Below are positions 16,352 through 23,308 of a stretch of DNA of 23,308 nt, piece by piece; the stretch's first letter is position 1; the number at the start of each line of letters is the position of its first letter. The notes below the pieces were generated by a model that saw nothing but the letters and a program-made list of their open reading frames with translations, did not search any database and was not told the DNA's origin. The position numbers and the translations under genes are program-made. Source of the DNA: JBCDCP01 sp039181495 (GTDB taxonomy: Bacteria > Pseudomonadota > Alphaproteobacteria > Rhizobiales > Tepidamorphaceae); assembly GCA_039181495.1 (NCBI GenBank), contig JBCDCP010000038.1:1-23308 (forward strand). The letters run 5' to 3'.

Positions 16352-17011
16352 ATGGGCTTTTGGGACCTCTTCAAGAAACCACCCAAGGTCAATGATCTCG
16401 AGACACTCGAGGACTACATTGAGTCGCGTGCGGCGTTTCTGGCGCAGAAATGCATCTATGAATATGCCCGCGCGCGAACGGGCCTCAACTCCGAGAAGTT
16501 GTTCAGCGAACCAGAATTCCAGGAGGCACTGGACCGTTCCCGATGGGAAGCCTTCGTGATGACGCTGGCTGATGTGGTTGAGATGATTGCTGGCGAACTG
16601 CGCCCCCATCTCAACTCGGCGCGTGACATCGATGCATTATACAACGGGCTCGAAGCGGCCGCTGTTGCCATCATGCGGAGCTATCCGGTCCCGGCGATGC
16701 AGACCAGCGATTATTGGGACCGCAAGGAGAAATGGCTGCTCGAGCGTTTGAAGCCCGTTCGGCTGGCAGGTTCGAAACGGGTCAAGGATATTCCGTTGCA
16801 GACCGTCGAGCCTTTCTTCGACATCCTGCCGATCCATAAGAAGCTGACAGGGCACGACTTTGAGATGATCAAGAACCATCGCCGCACTTCATTGTGCCGG
16901 ACATATGAGGAGTTCATTGGTAGCGCCGACGTACCCGCATTGGCAAAGGTTGTGACAGCCGAACGGGCTCCGGTCACGCCGCCACGCGTGGGAACCAGCT
17001 TGAACGTGTGA
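16352..17011 (+). CDS. Conserved-looking soluble protein of unknown function
   Basis: I do not recognise a named family for this 219-residue protein. It has no signal peptide or membrane helix and begins MGFWDLFKKPP, which suggests a basic, amphipathic N-terminus. The first 100 residues look helical (LETLEDYIESRAAFLAQKC, RSRWEAFVMTLADVVEMIAG). The rest holds DYWDRKEKWLLERLKPVRLAG and TVEPFFDILPIHKKLTGHDFEMIKN, then a loose Pro/Thr-rich tail. The frame opens at 16307, but the ATG at 16352 has GAGAGACAG upstream and removes a proline- and arginine-rich stretch that looks non-native. It sits between the kinase and the exonuclease fusion. A role connected with the carboxylate-sensing locus is possible by position only. 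Confidence 0.75.
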   Translation: MGFWDLFKKPPKVNDLETLEDYIESRAAFLAQKCIYEYARARTGLNSEKLFSEPEFQEALDRSRWEAFVMTLADVVEMIAGELRPHLNSARDIDALYNGLEAAAVAIMRSYPVPAMQTSDYWDRKEKWLLERLKPVRLAGSKRVKDIPLQTVEPFFDILPIHKKLTGHDFEMIKNHRRTSLCRTYEEFIGSADVPALAKVVTAERAPVTPPRVGTSLNV

Positions 17012-17095
17012 TCCCGGCGTGATCTGGAACAAATCGAAGGGTTTCTGCCAATACTAGGGTCGCGCGGCACAAGGAGCGCCTGAAGGAATCACCCG

Positions 17096-19225
17096 ATGTC
17101 CGCCCGCACAGCTCTCAGCGCCATGCCGCTGTCAGCCATCGATGCCGTTGTACTGGACAGCGAAACAACCGGGCTCGATCTGAAGATCGCACGGATGATA
17201 CAGGTCGGCGCCGTCCTGATCGAGCGTGGGAATGTTTCGGAAGACCGGCGGTTCGAGGCGCTTGTCCACCCAGGTATCCCGATTCCGCCGGCATCGACTG
17301 AGGTCCACGGCATCGCCGACGACCATGTCGCCGATGCACCGAACTTTGACGAAACGCGCGGCCACATCCGGCAGTTTACCGGCGACCGGCTCTGGATCGG
17401 TCATTCGATCGGTTTTGATCTCGCCATCATGGCGTCCGAACATGAGAAGATTGGCGAGGTGTGGGAACCGCCACGCAGCCTCGACACAAGGCTTCTGGCC
17501 GAAGTCGCCGAACCGCGATTGCCAAGCTTCGAACTCGATGCACTGGCGAATTGGCTCGGCATCGAGATTGTCGATCGTCACACGGCCCTGGCCGATGCGG
17601 TTGCAACCGCGCAGGTCTTTCTCGGGCTGGTGCCGAAGTTGCGTGCCAAGAACATCCGCACCGTGGCCGAGGCGGAAGCGGCATGCCGCAAGTTATCCGA
17701 AGTTCTGGACGGCCAGTACAAGGCCGGCTGGGTCCTGCCGGTGCGATCAGAGGCTTCGATTCTCAGCGAACGCGCCCTGGCCCGTCTCGATGCCTATCCC
17801 TATCGCCACCGCTCATCGGATGTGATGTCCTCGCCGCCGAAGTTCGTTGCGCCGGATGCACCGTTGCAGCAGGTGCTCGACATGGTGATCGAGCTGCGTA
17901 TCAGTTCAGTTTTTGTCGGCACCGGAGAAAGGGTCGTCGCACGGGACTGTGGCATCGTCACCGAACGCGATCTATTGCGCGCGATGGCGAGCGACGGCAT
18001 GGCCGCGTTGCAGCGGCCGGTGTCTCAGTTCGCCAGCAAGCCCCTGCAAACCGTGCGGGCAGATGCCTTTTTGTATCGCGCACTGGGCCGCATGACCCGC
18101 CTGAAAATCCGGCATCTTGGCGTCGAAGATGAGGACGGTCTTGTCGTCGGCGCGATTTCGGCGCGCGATCTGCTCAAGCTTCGCACAACCGAAGCGATCT
18201 CTCTGGGCGATGAGATCGACAGCGCAAGAACCGCTGATGATCTCGGTGCGCCATTTGCGAAATTGCCAGGTGTTGCCAATAGTCTGCTCGGCGAGGATGT
18301 GCCGGCGCGGGAGGTGGCGGCTGTCATCAGTCGCGAACTGGCCGCCATGACGCGTGCAAGTGCGATGATTGCGGAACGGCAACTTCTGGATGAAGGCTTC
18401 GGCGGCCCGCCGGCCGACTATGCCGTTCTCATTCTTGGTTCGGGCGGTCGTGGAGAGAGCCTTCTTGCCGCCGATCAGGACAATGCGATCATCCATGACG
18501 ATATTGGCGACGACGAGAGGGCGAGCGCTTGGTTTGCGCGACTGGGTGAGATCATCGCCGACACGCTGGATGCGTCCGGGGTGCCGTACTGCAAGGGCGG
18601 CATCATGGCCAAGAATGCCGAATGGCGTGGCAGCGTTCACGACTGGAAGCAGCGAATCGATCACTGGATCGTTCAATCGCGTCCGCAGGATCTCCTCAAT
18701 GTCGACATCTTCTACGATCTGCGCGCGGTATACGGGTCCGGCCGCCTTGCCCGCGAGATCTATTCTTATGCCTATGAGCGGGGCTCCGCCGCCAAGGACT
18801 TTCTCAAACTGATGGCAGACAGTACCGCGGGGTTTCAGCCGCCCTTGGGTTTATTCGGCGGGCTCAAGACAGAAGGCGGCAGGCTCGACCTCAAGAAGGG
18901 AGGGTTGTTCCCGATCGTCGCCAACGCGCGTGTACTGGCCATCCGGCACAACGTCATGCACCGGGCGACGCCAGACCGTCTCGACGGCGTCAAGGCGCTC
19001 GGCATCGGCGCGGATCATGATCTCGCCCGCACAAATGAAACGCACGCAATGCTGATCGAACTGATGCTCAATCAGCAACTCGAGGACATTGAACGCGGCA
19101 TCGCGCCGTCAAACGGTATTGAGGCCAACCGGATCTCACCGATGCGCCTCGACGCACTTAAGGCAGCGCTGTCGTCACTCAAGACATTGGACAGCACGAC
19201 CCGCGACCTGCTCTTTGCGGGCTGA
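17096..19225 (+). CDS. DEDDh exonuclease - CBS pair - DUF294 nucleotidyltransferase fusion
   Basis: This is a 709-residue soluble protein with four parts. Residues about 15-180 form a DnaQ-like 3'-5' exonuclease with a complete DEDDh set: Asp21 and Glu23 (DSETTG), Asp108 (GHSIGFD), His162 and Asp167 (RHTALAD). Two CBS domains occupy about 240-365 (TERDLLRAM, SARDLLKLR), where adenosine nucleotides typically bind. A DUF294 nucleotidyltransferase domain follows with GSGGRGESLLAADQDNA (448-464), the GS...D.D signature of the GlnD/GlnE-like fold, and then the DUF294 C-terminal helical domain (HDWKQRIDHWI, about 515-705). Such proteins usually carry a cyclic-nucleotide-binding domain in front of the CBS pair; here an exonuclease takes that place. 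The cellular role is unknown. GAAGGA precedes the ATG by 8 bases. Confidence 0.9.
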   Translation: MSARTALSAMPLSAIDAVVLDSETTGLDLKIARMIQVGAVLIERGNVSEDRRFEALVHPGIPIPPASTEVHGIADDHVADAPNFDETRGHIRQFTGDRLWIGHSIGFDLAIMASEHEKIGEVWEPPRSLDTRLLAEVAEPRLPSFELDALANWLGIEIVDRHTALADAVATAQVFLGLVPKLRAKNIRTVAEAEAACRKLSEVLDGQYKAGWVLPVRSEASILSERALARLDAYPYRHRSSDVMSSPPKFVAPDAPLQQVLDMVIELRISSVFVGTGERVVARDCGIVTERDLLRAMASDGMAALQRPVSQFASKPLQTVRADAFLYRALGRMTRLKIRHLGVEDEDGLVVGAISARDLLKLRTTEAISLGDEIDSARTADDLGAPFAKLPGVANSLLGEDVPAREVAAVISRELAAMTRASAMIAERQLLDEGFGGPPADYAVLILGSGGRGESLLAADQDNAIIHDDIGDDERASAWFARLGEIIADTLDASGVPYCKGGIMAKNAEWRGSVHDWKQRIDHWIVQSRPQDLLNVDIFYDLRAVYGSGRLAREIYSYAYERGSAAKDFLKLMADSTAGFQPPLGLFGGLKTEGGRLDLKKGGLFPIVANARVLAIRHNVMHRATPDRLDGVKALGIGADHDLARTNETHAMLIELMLNQQLEDIERGIAPSNGIEANRISPMRLDALKAALSSLKTLDSTTRDLLFAG

Positions 19226-19270
19226 CCACCAATCAACAACCTGAGCGCGCCAATAGTCCTGGAGGCCGTT

Positions 19271-19666
19271 ATGCCGTTGCCCACCTTCCGTATGATCGAG
19301 GCTGCCCCGAACCCCGTGGCCCCGTTTTCGCACGCAGTCGAGATCGACGGGTGGGTGTTTCTCACCGGCCAGATGCCGACATGGCCGGATGACCCACAGC
19401 GCCCGCTGCCCGAAGGAATCATCGCGCAGACGCACCGCGTCATGGACAATCTCAGTCTCGTTCTCGACGGAGTCGGGCTGACTCTGGCCAATGCGGTACA
19501 GGCGCGCGCCTATCTGACGCATTTTGATCGCGACTATGTGGCCATGAACGAGGCTTATCAGTCCTACTTCGAGGCCGGCAAACTGCCCGCCAGGACCTGC
19601 ATTGGCGTAACGGCGTTGGCCGTTGGCGCTCTCGTGGAAATCGACATGGTTGCGCGACGCGTTTGA
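19271..19666 (+). CDS. RidA/YjgF-family protein
   Basis: This small cytosolic protein of 131 residues belongs to the RidA (YjgF/YER057c/UK114) family, whose best-studied members hydrolyse reactive enamine/imine intermediates released by pyridoxal-phosphate enzymes. Key signatures are FLTGQMPTWPDD, the conserved arginine in PARTCIGV (about 105-112) and the glutamate in ALVEIDMVA (about 119-127), which together form the intersubunit active site. The family normally forms a trimer. TGGAGG lies just before the ATG. It starts 45 bases after the fusion gene and may be cotranscribed with it. A PLP aminotransferase is encoded about 700 bases further on, but a terminator and mscL lie between, so a direct link is weak. 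The exact RidA subgroup cannot be told. Confidence 0.88.
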   Translation: MPLPTFRMIEAAPNPVAPFSHAVEIDGWVFLTGQMPTWPDDPQRPLPEGIIAQTHRVMDNLSLVLDGVGLTLANAVQARAYLTHFDRDYVAMNEAYQSYFEAGKLPARTCIGVTALAVGALVEIDMVARRV

Positions 19667-19755
19667 TCTGGACGTAAAAGCGCATCGGTTGGCGAGCTCA
19701 GTCACCTCGCAACAACAGATTGCATTGCGACCATACTTCCCCAATAGAACATCAC

Positions 19756-19779
19756 AAGCGCCCGTAGTGGGCGCTTTTT
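19756..19779 (+). terminator. Rho-independent terminator after the RidA gene
   Basis: AAGCGCCC (19756-19763) pairs with GGGCGCTT (19769-19776) around a 5-base loop, and the run TTTTT (19775-19779) closes it. It ends the transcript of the RidA gene and leaves mscL, 25 bases further on, needing readthrough or a promoter within the hairpin region. Confidence 0.85.
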
Positions 19780-19803
19780 GCTGTCATAGGGAAGGACTGT
19801 CAT

Positions 19804-20220
19804 ATGGGGATTGTTGCGGAATTCAGGGAGTTTGCGGCCAAAGGCAATATGGTCGATCTGGCGGTTGGCGTGGTTATCGGTGCAGCGTTCGGTAAAATCG
19901 TCGATTCGCTTGTCAACGATGTCATCATGCCGATCATTGGCTTGATTGTTGGCGGTGTCGATTTCTCCAACATGTTCATTCAGCTTGCCGGAGCGCCTGC
20001 GGCGACACTGGACGCAGCACGCGAGGCTGGCGCAACGCTGGCCTACGGCAATTTCGTGACCGTGATCATCAACTTCCTGATCATCGCATGGGTATTGTTT
20101 CTTGTGATCAAGGGCATGAACGCGCTGAAGCGCGAGGCTGAGGCGGTTGAAGACGAACCTTCGGCACCGCCGCGCAATGAAGTGCTGCTCGAGGAAATCC
20201 GGGATCTGCTGAAGAAGTAG
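19804..20220 (+). CDS. mscL: Large-conductance mechanosensitive channel
   Basis: MscL opens under membrane tension to release solutes during hypo-osmotic shock, acting as a homopentamer in the inner membrane. The 138 residues match the family length (about 130-150). Signatures are the N-terminal amphipathic helix and first membrane helix in EFREFAAKGNMVDLAVGVVIGAAFG (about 6-30), followed by VNDVIMPIIG. A periplasmic loop (about 47-75) leads to the second helix (NFVTVIINFLIIAWVLFLVIKG, about 80-101), and the cytoplasmic end helix reads LLEEIRDLLKK. GGAAGGA stands about 7 bases before the ATG. It lies immediately after a terminator, so it is probably transcribed alone. Confidence 0.96.
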   Translation: MGIVAEFREFAAKGNMVDLAVGVVIGAAFGKIVDSLVNDVIMPIIGLIVGGVDFSNMFIQLAGAPAATLDAAREAGATLAYGNFVTVIINFLIIAWVLFLVIKGMNALKREAEAVEDEPSAPPRNEVLLEEIRDLLKK

Positions 20221-20240
20221 CCCTGTCGGAAAGTCAGCGT

Positions 20241-20272
20241 AAGGGGCACTGCAACTCTTTGCCGTGCCCCTT
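20241..20272 (+). terminator. Possible hairpin terminator after mscL
   Basis: AAGGGGCAC and GTGCCCCTT form a perfect 9-pair stem with a 14-base loop, 20 bases after the mscL stop. No T run follows, so it may be a weak or Rho-assisted terminator or merely protect the RNA end. Confidence 0.4.
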
Positions 20273-20354
20273 GCACATGGGCTGGATGCGCACGACCCCT
20301 TGCGTCGTTCTCGTGCTGGATGCCAACTGGCCAAAAGACTCTGGAGACTGAGAC

Positions 20355-21575
20355 ATGACGGCGTTTGAGAGCCTCAGTGCGCGCTCTAAAGCTGCACCTG
20401 AAAGCGGGATCATGCAGGTTATCGAGTACGGGCTTGGCAGACCCGGCCTGATTCCGCTTTGGGCCGGTGAGGGCCACCGGCCAACGCCCGAGTTCATCTG
20501 CTCAGCTGCAAATGCTTCGCTCGCCGCGGGCGAGACCTTCTATACATATCAGGGCGGCATACCGGCACTACGCGAGAGCCTCGCCGCCTATCACAGTTTT
20601 CACTATGGCGGGTCTTTTGATCCCGCCCGCTTCTTCGTCACCGCTTCTGGCATGCACGCCATGCAGACGGCCGTCCTTATGGTCGCCGATCCCGGTGACG
20701 AGATCATCTTCCACGAACCGGCCTGGCCCAATTTCGCAGCCGCTGCTGACATCGCCGGTGTCCGCCCGGTTCCCGTTGCCATGCAGTTGACCGAACCCGA
20801 CGACGGTCCTTCACGCTGGACGCTTGACCCGCAAGCACTGTTTGACGCCGTGACGCCGCGCACGCGCGGGTTTTTTCTCAATACACCATCCAACCCCACC
20901 GGGTGGGTGATGCCGGCCGATGACATGAAGAGAGTGCTCGATTTCGCCCGTGAACGCGGACTTTGGATCATCGCTGATGAAATCTACGGGCGCTTCTGCT
21001 TCGGTGGCGGGCAGCCCAGCGCGCAGGATCGGCTCATTGCACCGTCATTCTACGCGTTCATCGAGCCCGAAGACCGCGTGTTGTTCGTCAACACGTTCTC
21101 CAAGAACTGGGCCATGACTGGCTGGCGAATCGGCTGGCTCGGCGCGCCGCAGTCCTGCTGGGCAAAGATCGAGAACCTCGTTCAGTATTCCACATCCGGC
21201 GTTGCGGTCTTCATGCAGCGTGCTGCGGTTGCCGCACTGGATGATGGCGACGCATTCAGTGAAGCGGTCATCGAAGACGCAAGGACCGGCCGGACCATGC
21301 TTGCTGATGCTCTGGGCAAGAGCAGCCGTTTCCGTTTTGCCGATCCGGACGGGGCATTCTACGGCTTCTTTGCCATCGACGGTCATTCCGATACCGACCA
21401 GCTCGGGATGACACTCGTTGACCAAGCCAATATCGGCCTGGCGCCCGGCAGCGCGTTCGGTGATTCCGGACGCGGCTATGTGCGCCTGTGCTTTGCGAGA
21501 GACCCCGACAGCCTCGGTGAGGCACTCGGACGCCTCAACGAATGGGTGGCCCAAAAAACGCCCGTCAGCGCCTGA
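20355..21575 (+). CDS. Class I/II pyridoxal-phosphate aminotransferase
   Basis: This is a cytosolic fold-type I aminotransferase of 406 residues, in the aspartate/aromatic aminotransferase superfamily. The PLP site is complete: Asn180 in NTPSNPTGW, Asp208 and Tyr211 in ADEIYG, the Schiff-base lysine Lys250 in NTFSKNWAMTGWRIGW, and Arg258. A C-terminal arginine in GYVRLCFARDP probably binds the substrate carboxylate. The N-terminal segment LIPLWAGEGHRPTP and TYQGGIPALRESLAAY are typical of the subgroup. The amino donor and acceptor cannot be decided from sequence. GGAG about 9 bases upstream supports the ATG at 20355. Neighbours are mscL on one side and fixLJ on the other, so context gives no pathway. 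Confidence 0.9.
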   Translation: MTAFESLSARSKAAPESGIMQVIEYGLGRPGLIPLWAGEGHRPTPEFICSAANASLAAGETFYTYQGGIPALRESLAAYHSFHYGGSFDPARFFVTASGMHAMQTAVLMVADPGDEIIFHEPAWPNFAAAADIAGVRPVPVAMQLTEPDDGPSRWTLDPQALFDAVTPRTRGFFLNTPSNPTGWVMPADDMKRVLDFARERGLWIIADEIYGRFCFGGGQPSAQDRLIAPSFYAFIEPEDRVLFVNTFSKNWAMTGWRIGWLGAPQSCWAKIENLVQYSTSGVAVFMQRAAVAALDDGDAFSEAVIEDARTGRTMLADALGKSSRFRFADPDGAFYGFFAIDGHSDTDQLGMTLVDQANIGLAPGSAFGDSGRGYVRLCFARDPDSLGEALGRLNEWVAQKTPVSA

Positions 21576-21674
21576 CAAATTGCATTGGGGAAAGAACGAA
21601 GCGTAAAAGCCCGCTCGATATATTCCGATATGACATAAAACGAATGTTTGCGTCTGGGTTAGATTACATCCGCC

Positions 21675-22847
21675 ATGGATATGAGGACCCAAGGACTGCC
21701 GACCCTTTCTGAGTCGCGGTTGTCGAGCATTCTCGACACTGCGGTCGATGGGATCATCGTGATCGACGAGACGGCCAAGGTCCTGGTTTTCAACAAGGCC
21801 TGCGAGAAACTGTTTGGCTACACAGCCAAAGACGTTGTCGGACAGAACATCAAGATGCTCATGCCGCAGGACTACGCCGAGCGGCACGATGAGTACATGG
21901 ACAACTACATCGAGACGGGTCACCGCCGAATCATCGGCATCGGCCGCGCGGTTCATGCGCGCCATTCTAGTGGGGAAGTGATCCCCATCGAATTGTCTGT
22001 GGGCGAATCCAATACGCCCGTTGGCCGCCAATTCGTCGGCATTCTGCGCGACATGCGTCCCAAGATCGAAGCCGAGGAACGGCTGGACAGCGTTCAAGCG
22101 CAGCTGGTGCGCATTGCGCGGGTCAATGCAATGGACGAGATGGGTTCGGCCCTGGCGCATGAATTGAACCAGCCGCTGACCGCGCTGATGCTCTATCTTC
22201 AGGCCGTCTCACGGCTGGCCCACAAGCCCGAGTATGACGGGAAGATTCCGCAAGAGATTCAGGACATCATTGATCGCTCGCTGAAGGAAGCCGATCGCGC
22301 CGGCAAGATCATTCAGCGTATGCGGCAATTCGTGGAGAAGCGGGAGACTGAACGGCAGATCATCCAGCTGTCCGAACTGGTCGATGACGCGCTCGATTTC
22401 ACCATGATCGGAATGCGCGCTCGTGGTGTCACCGTGGAACGCGATTACGCGCCCGACCTGCCGCCGATCAGCGTCGACCCAATCCAGATTCAGCAAATTG
22501 TCGTCAATCTCGTGCGAAACGCACTTGATGCTGTTCGCAGCAGTGAGACGAAGCTAATCAGGGTTGAGACCAGGCGTGAGGGCAATCACATCTGCGCTGC
22601 TGTGATCGATAGCGGCAATGGCATCGACCCGGAAGTTGTTCCTGATCTCTTCAAGGCCTTCACCACCACCAAACGCTCTGGCACGGGACTGGGCCTGGCA
22701 ATCTCAAAGACCATTGCACAGAGCCATGGTGGGGACCTTCTCGTTGATCCGGGGGGCGATGGCTGCGGCGCGCAGTTCTGCATGTATCTGCCAGTCGCCC
22801 ATGACGAAAGCACGAATGGAAAAACGCCGGCGCCGAGCCAATCCTGA
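21675..22847 (+). CDS. fixL: FixL-type oxygen-sensing histidine kinase
   Basis: FixL senses oxygen with a heme-PAS domain and phosphorylates FixJ when oxygen is low. The PAS domain spans about 13-130. By alignment from memory with Bradyrhizobium FixL, the heme ligand His200 corresponds to His71 (ERHDEY) and the oxygen-contacting Arg220 to Arg91 (IIGIGR). The heme-propionate residue Arg206, however, corresponds to Asn77. The kinase follows: His162 in ALAHELNQPL, NLVRNALDAV, DSGNGI and GTGLGLAISKTI. At 390 residues, with no membrane segment and one PAS domain, it is shorter than both rhizobial types. No strong ribosome binding site is seen; the ATG at 21681 is an alternative start. The response regulator gene begins 66 bases downstream. 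A non-heme PAS kinase is less likely given both key residues. Confidence 0.87.
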   Translation: MDMRTQGLPTLSESRLSSILDTAVDGIIVIDETAKVLVFNKACEKLFGYTAKDVVGQNIKMLMPQDYAERHDEYMDNYIETGHRRIIGIGRAVHARHSSGEVIPIELSVGESNTPVGRQFVGILRDMRPKIEAEERLDSVQAQLVRIARVNAMDEMGSALAHELNQPLTALMLYLQAVSRLAHKPEYDGKIPQEIQDIIDRSLKEADRAGKIIQRMRQFVEKRETERQIIQLSELVDDALDFTMIGMRARGVTVERDYAPDLPPISVDPIQIQQIVVNLVRNALDAVRSSETKLIRVETRREGNHICAAVIDSGNGIDPEVVPDLFKAFTTTKRSGTGLGLAISKTIAQSHGGDLLVDPGGDGCGAQFCMYLPVAHDESTNGKTPAPSQS

Positions 22848-22913
22848 CGGACAGCCAACGGGGCGCTTGCAGGCCTATAAGCCTGAGTGCCGGTTACAAA
22901 AGGACCGCAAGAC

Positions 22914-23308
22914 ATGAATTACGCCGGTGCCCAGGCAAAGATCGAAACCAAATCGATCTACATCGTGGATGATGATCCAGCCATCCGTGATGCACTGTCG
23001 ATGGTCTTCAAGCTGGAAGGATTTGAGGTCAGCGAGTTCAGCAATGGGGAGGATTTCCTGTCAATTGCGAACCAACAGCCACCAAGTTGCGTGTTGTTGG
23101 ACATCCACATGCCTGGCCGGTCCGGCATGGACATCCTGAAGGAAATCGATGCAGCACATTTCGCTGCTCCGGTGTTCATCATCTCCGGTCGTGGCGATAT
23201 TCCCACTGCTGTGGCGGCCATCAAGATGGGCGCGTTCGACTTTATCGAGAAGCCGTTCGATGCCGAAACGGTCGTCGAGCGGGTCTCGGACGCGCTGGTA
23301 CGTCGGGC
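22914..23308 (+). CDS. fixJ: FixJ-type response regulator, truncated by window end
   Basis: The frame opens at ATG 22914, with AAAGGA about 10 bases upstream, and runs off the right edge without a stop, giving 131 residues. It is a complete receiver domain: acidic cluster in YIVDDDPAIRD (about 16-26), phosphorylated Asp63 in VLLDIHMPG, Ser91 in FIISGRGDI and Lys113 in FIEKPFDA. The sequence pattern is that of FixJ/TodR-type regulators, and the LuxR-type DNA-binding half (about 75 residues) should lie beyond the window. It follows fixL by 66 bases on the same strand, so the pair is almost certainly an operon. FixJ classically activates fixK and respiratory genes under low oxygen. Confidence 0.88.
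   Translation, partial: MNYAGAQAKIETKSIYIVDDDPAIRDALSMVFKLEGFEVSEFSNGEDFLSIANQQPPSCVLLDIHMPGRSGMDILKEIDAAHFAAPVFIISGRGDIPTAVAAIKMGAFDFIEKPFDAETVVERVSDALVRR

Noticed and set aside
21045..22160. 371-codon minus-strand open frame across the aminotransferase and fixL
   Set aside because: It covers two confident genes and their intergenic gap on the other strand, with no recognisable motif.
1..23308. Mobile elements, CRISPR arrays, tRNA or rRNA genes
   Set aside because: I searched by eye for transposase motifs, regularly spaced repeats and tRNA-like cloverleaf segments in the gaps and found none.

Overview
This is a GC-rich stretch of ordinary chromosome, most likely from an alphaproteobacterium. 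A FixL/FixJ oxygen-sensing pair, an OmpW porin with an FNR/FixK-type site, a GTG-started transporter-kinase and several lineage-type small membrane proteins suggest a Hyphomicrobiales (Rhizobiales)-like organism; genus cannot be told from the sequence. I see no tRNA, rRNA, CRISPR array, insertion sequence or prophage. Two genes are cut by the window edges: the thiolase at the left (N-terminus missing) and fixJ at the right (C-terminal DNA-binding domain missing).

Layout. 1-3137: the end of a fatty-acid beta-oxidation operon (thiolase, then a FadB/FadJ-type hydratase/dehydrogenase). 3264-3770: a small exported coiled-coil protein. 3771-4028: an AT-rich promoter region with an FNR/FixK-type dyad ahead of ompW (4029-4697), which ends in a strong terminator. 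4759-5790 (minus): an HSL-type carboxylesterase. 5852-7842: five small integral membrane proteins of unknown function, two of which look like paralogues. 7997-10099 (minus): a two-subunit sodium:solute (acetate-type) symporter, DUF4212 subunit plus large subunit. 10481-11176: a LuxR-type response regulator. 11230-12480: an MFS transporter. 12518-16039 (minus): a very large transporter-fused hybrid histidine kinase. 16352-17011: an unknown soluble protein. 17096-19225: an exonuclease-CBS-nucleotidyltransferase fusion. 19271-19666: a RidA-family protein. 19804-20220: mscL. 20355-21575: a class I aminotransferase. 21675-23308: fixL and the start of fixJ.

How it fits together. The block 7997-19225 resembles the CrbS/CrbR 'acetate switch' locus of gammaproteobacteria: symporter pair, LuxR-type regulator, SSS-STAC-PAS-kinase-receiver sensor and exonuclease/DUF294 proteins. 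I infer that the kinase and the regulator form a two-component pair controlling short-chain carboxylate uptake. No acetyl-CoA synthetase lies in the window. The beta-oxidation genes feed the same acetyl-CoA pool, but nothing shown here links their regulation. FixLJ probably responds to low oxygen; the FNR/FixK-type site before ompW suggests that porin belongs to the same kind of regulon.
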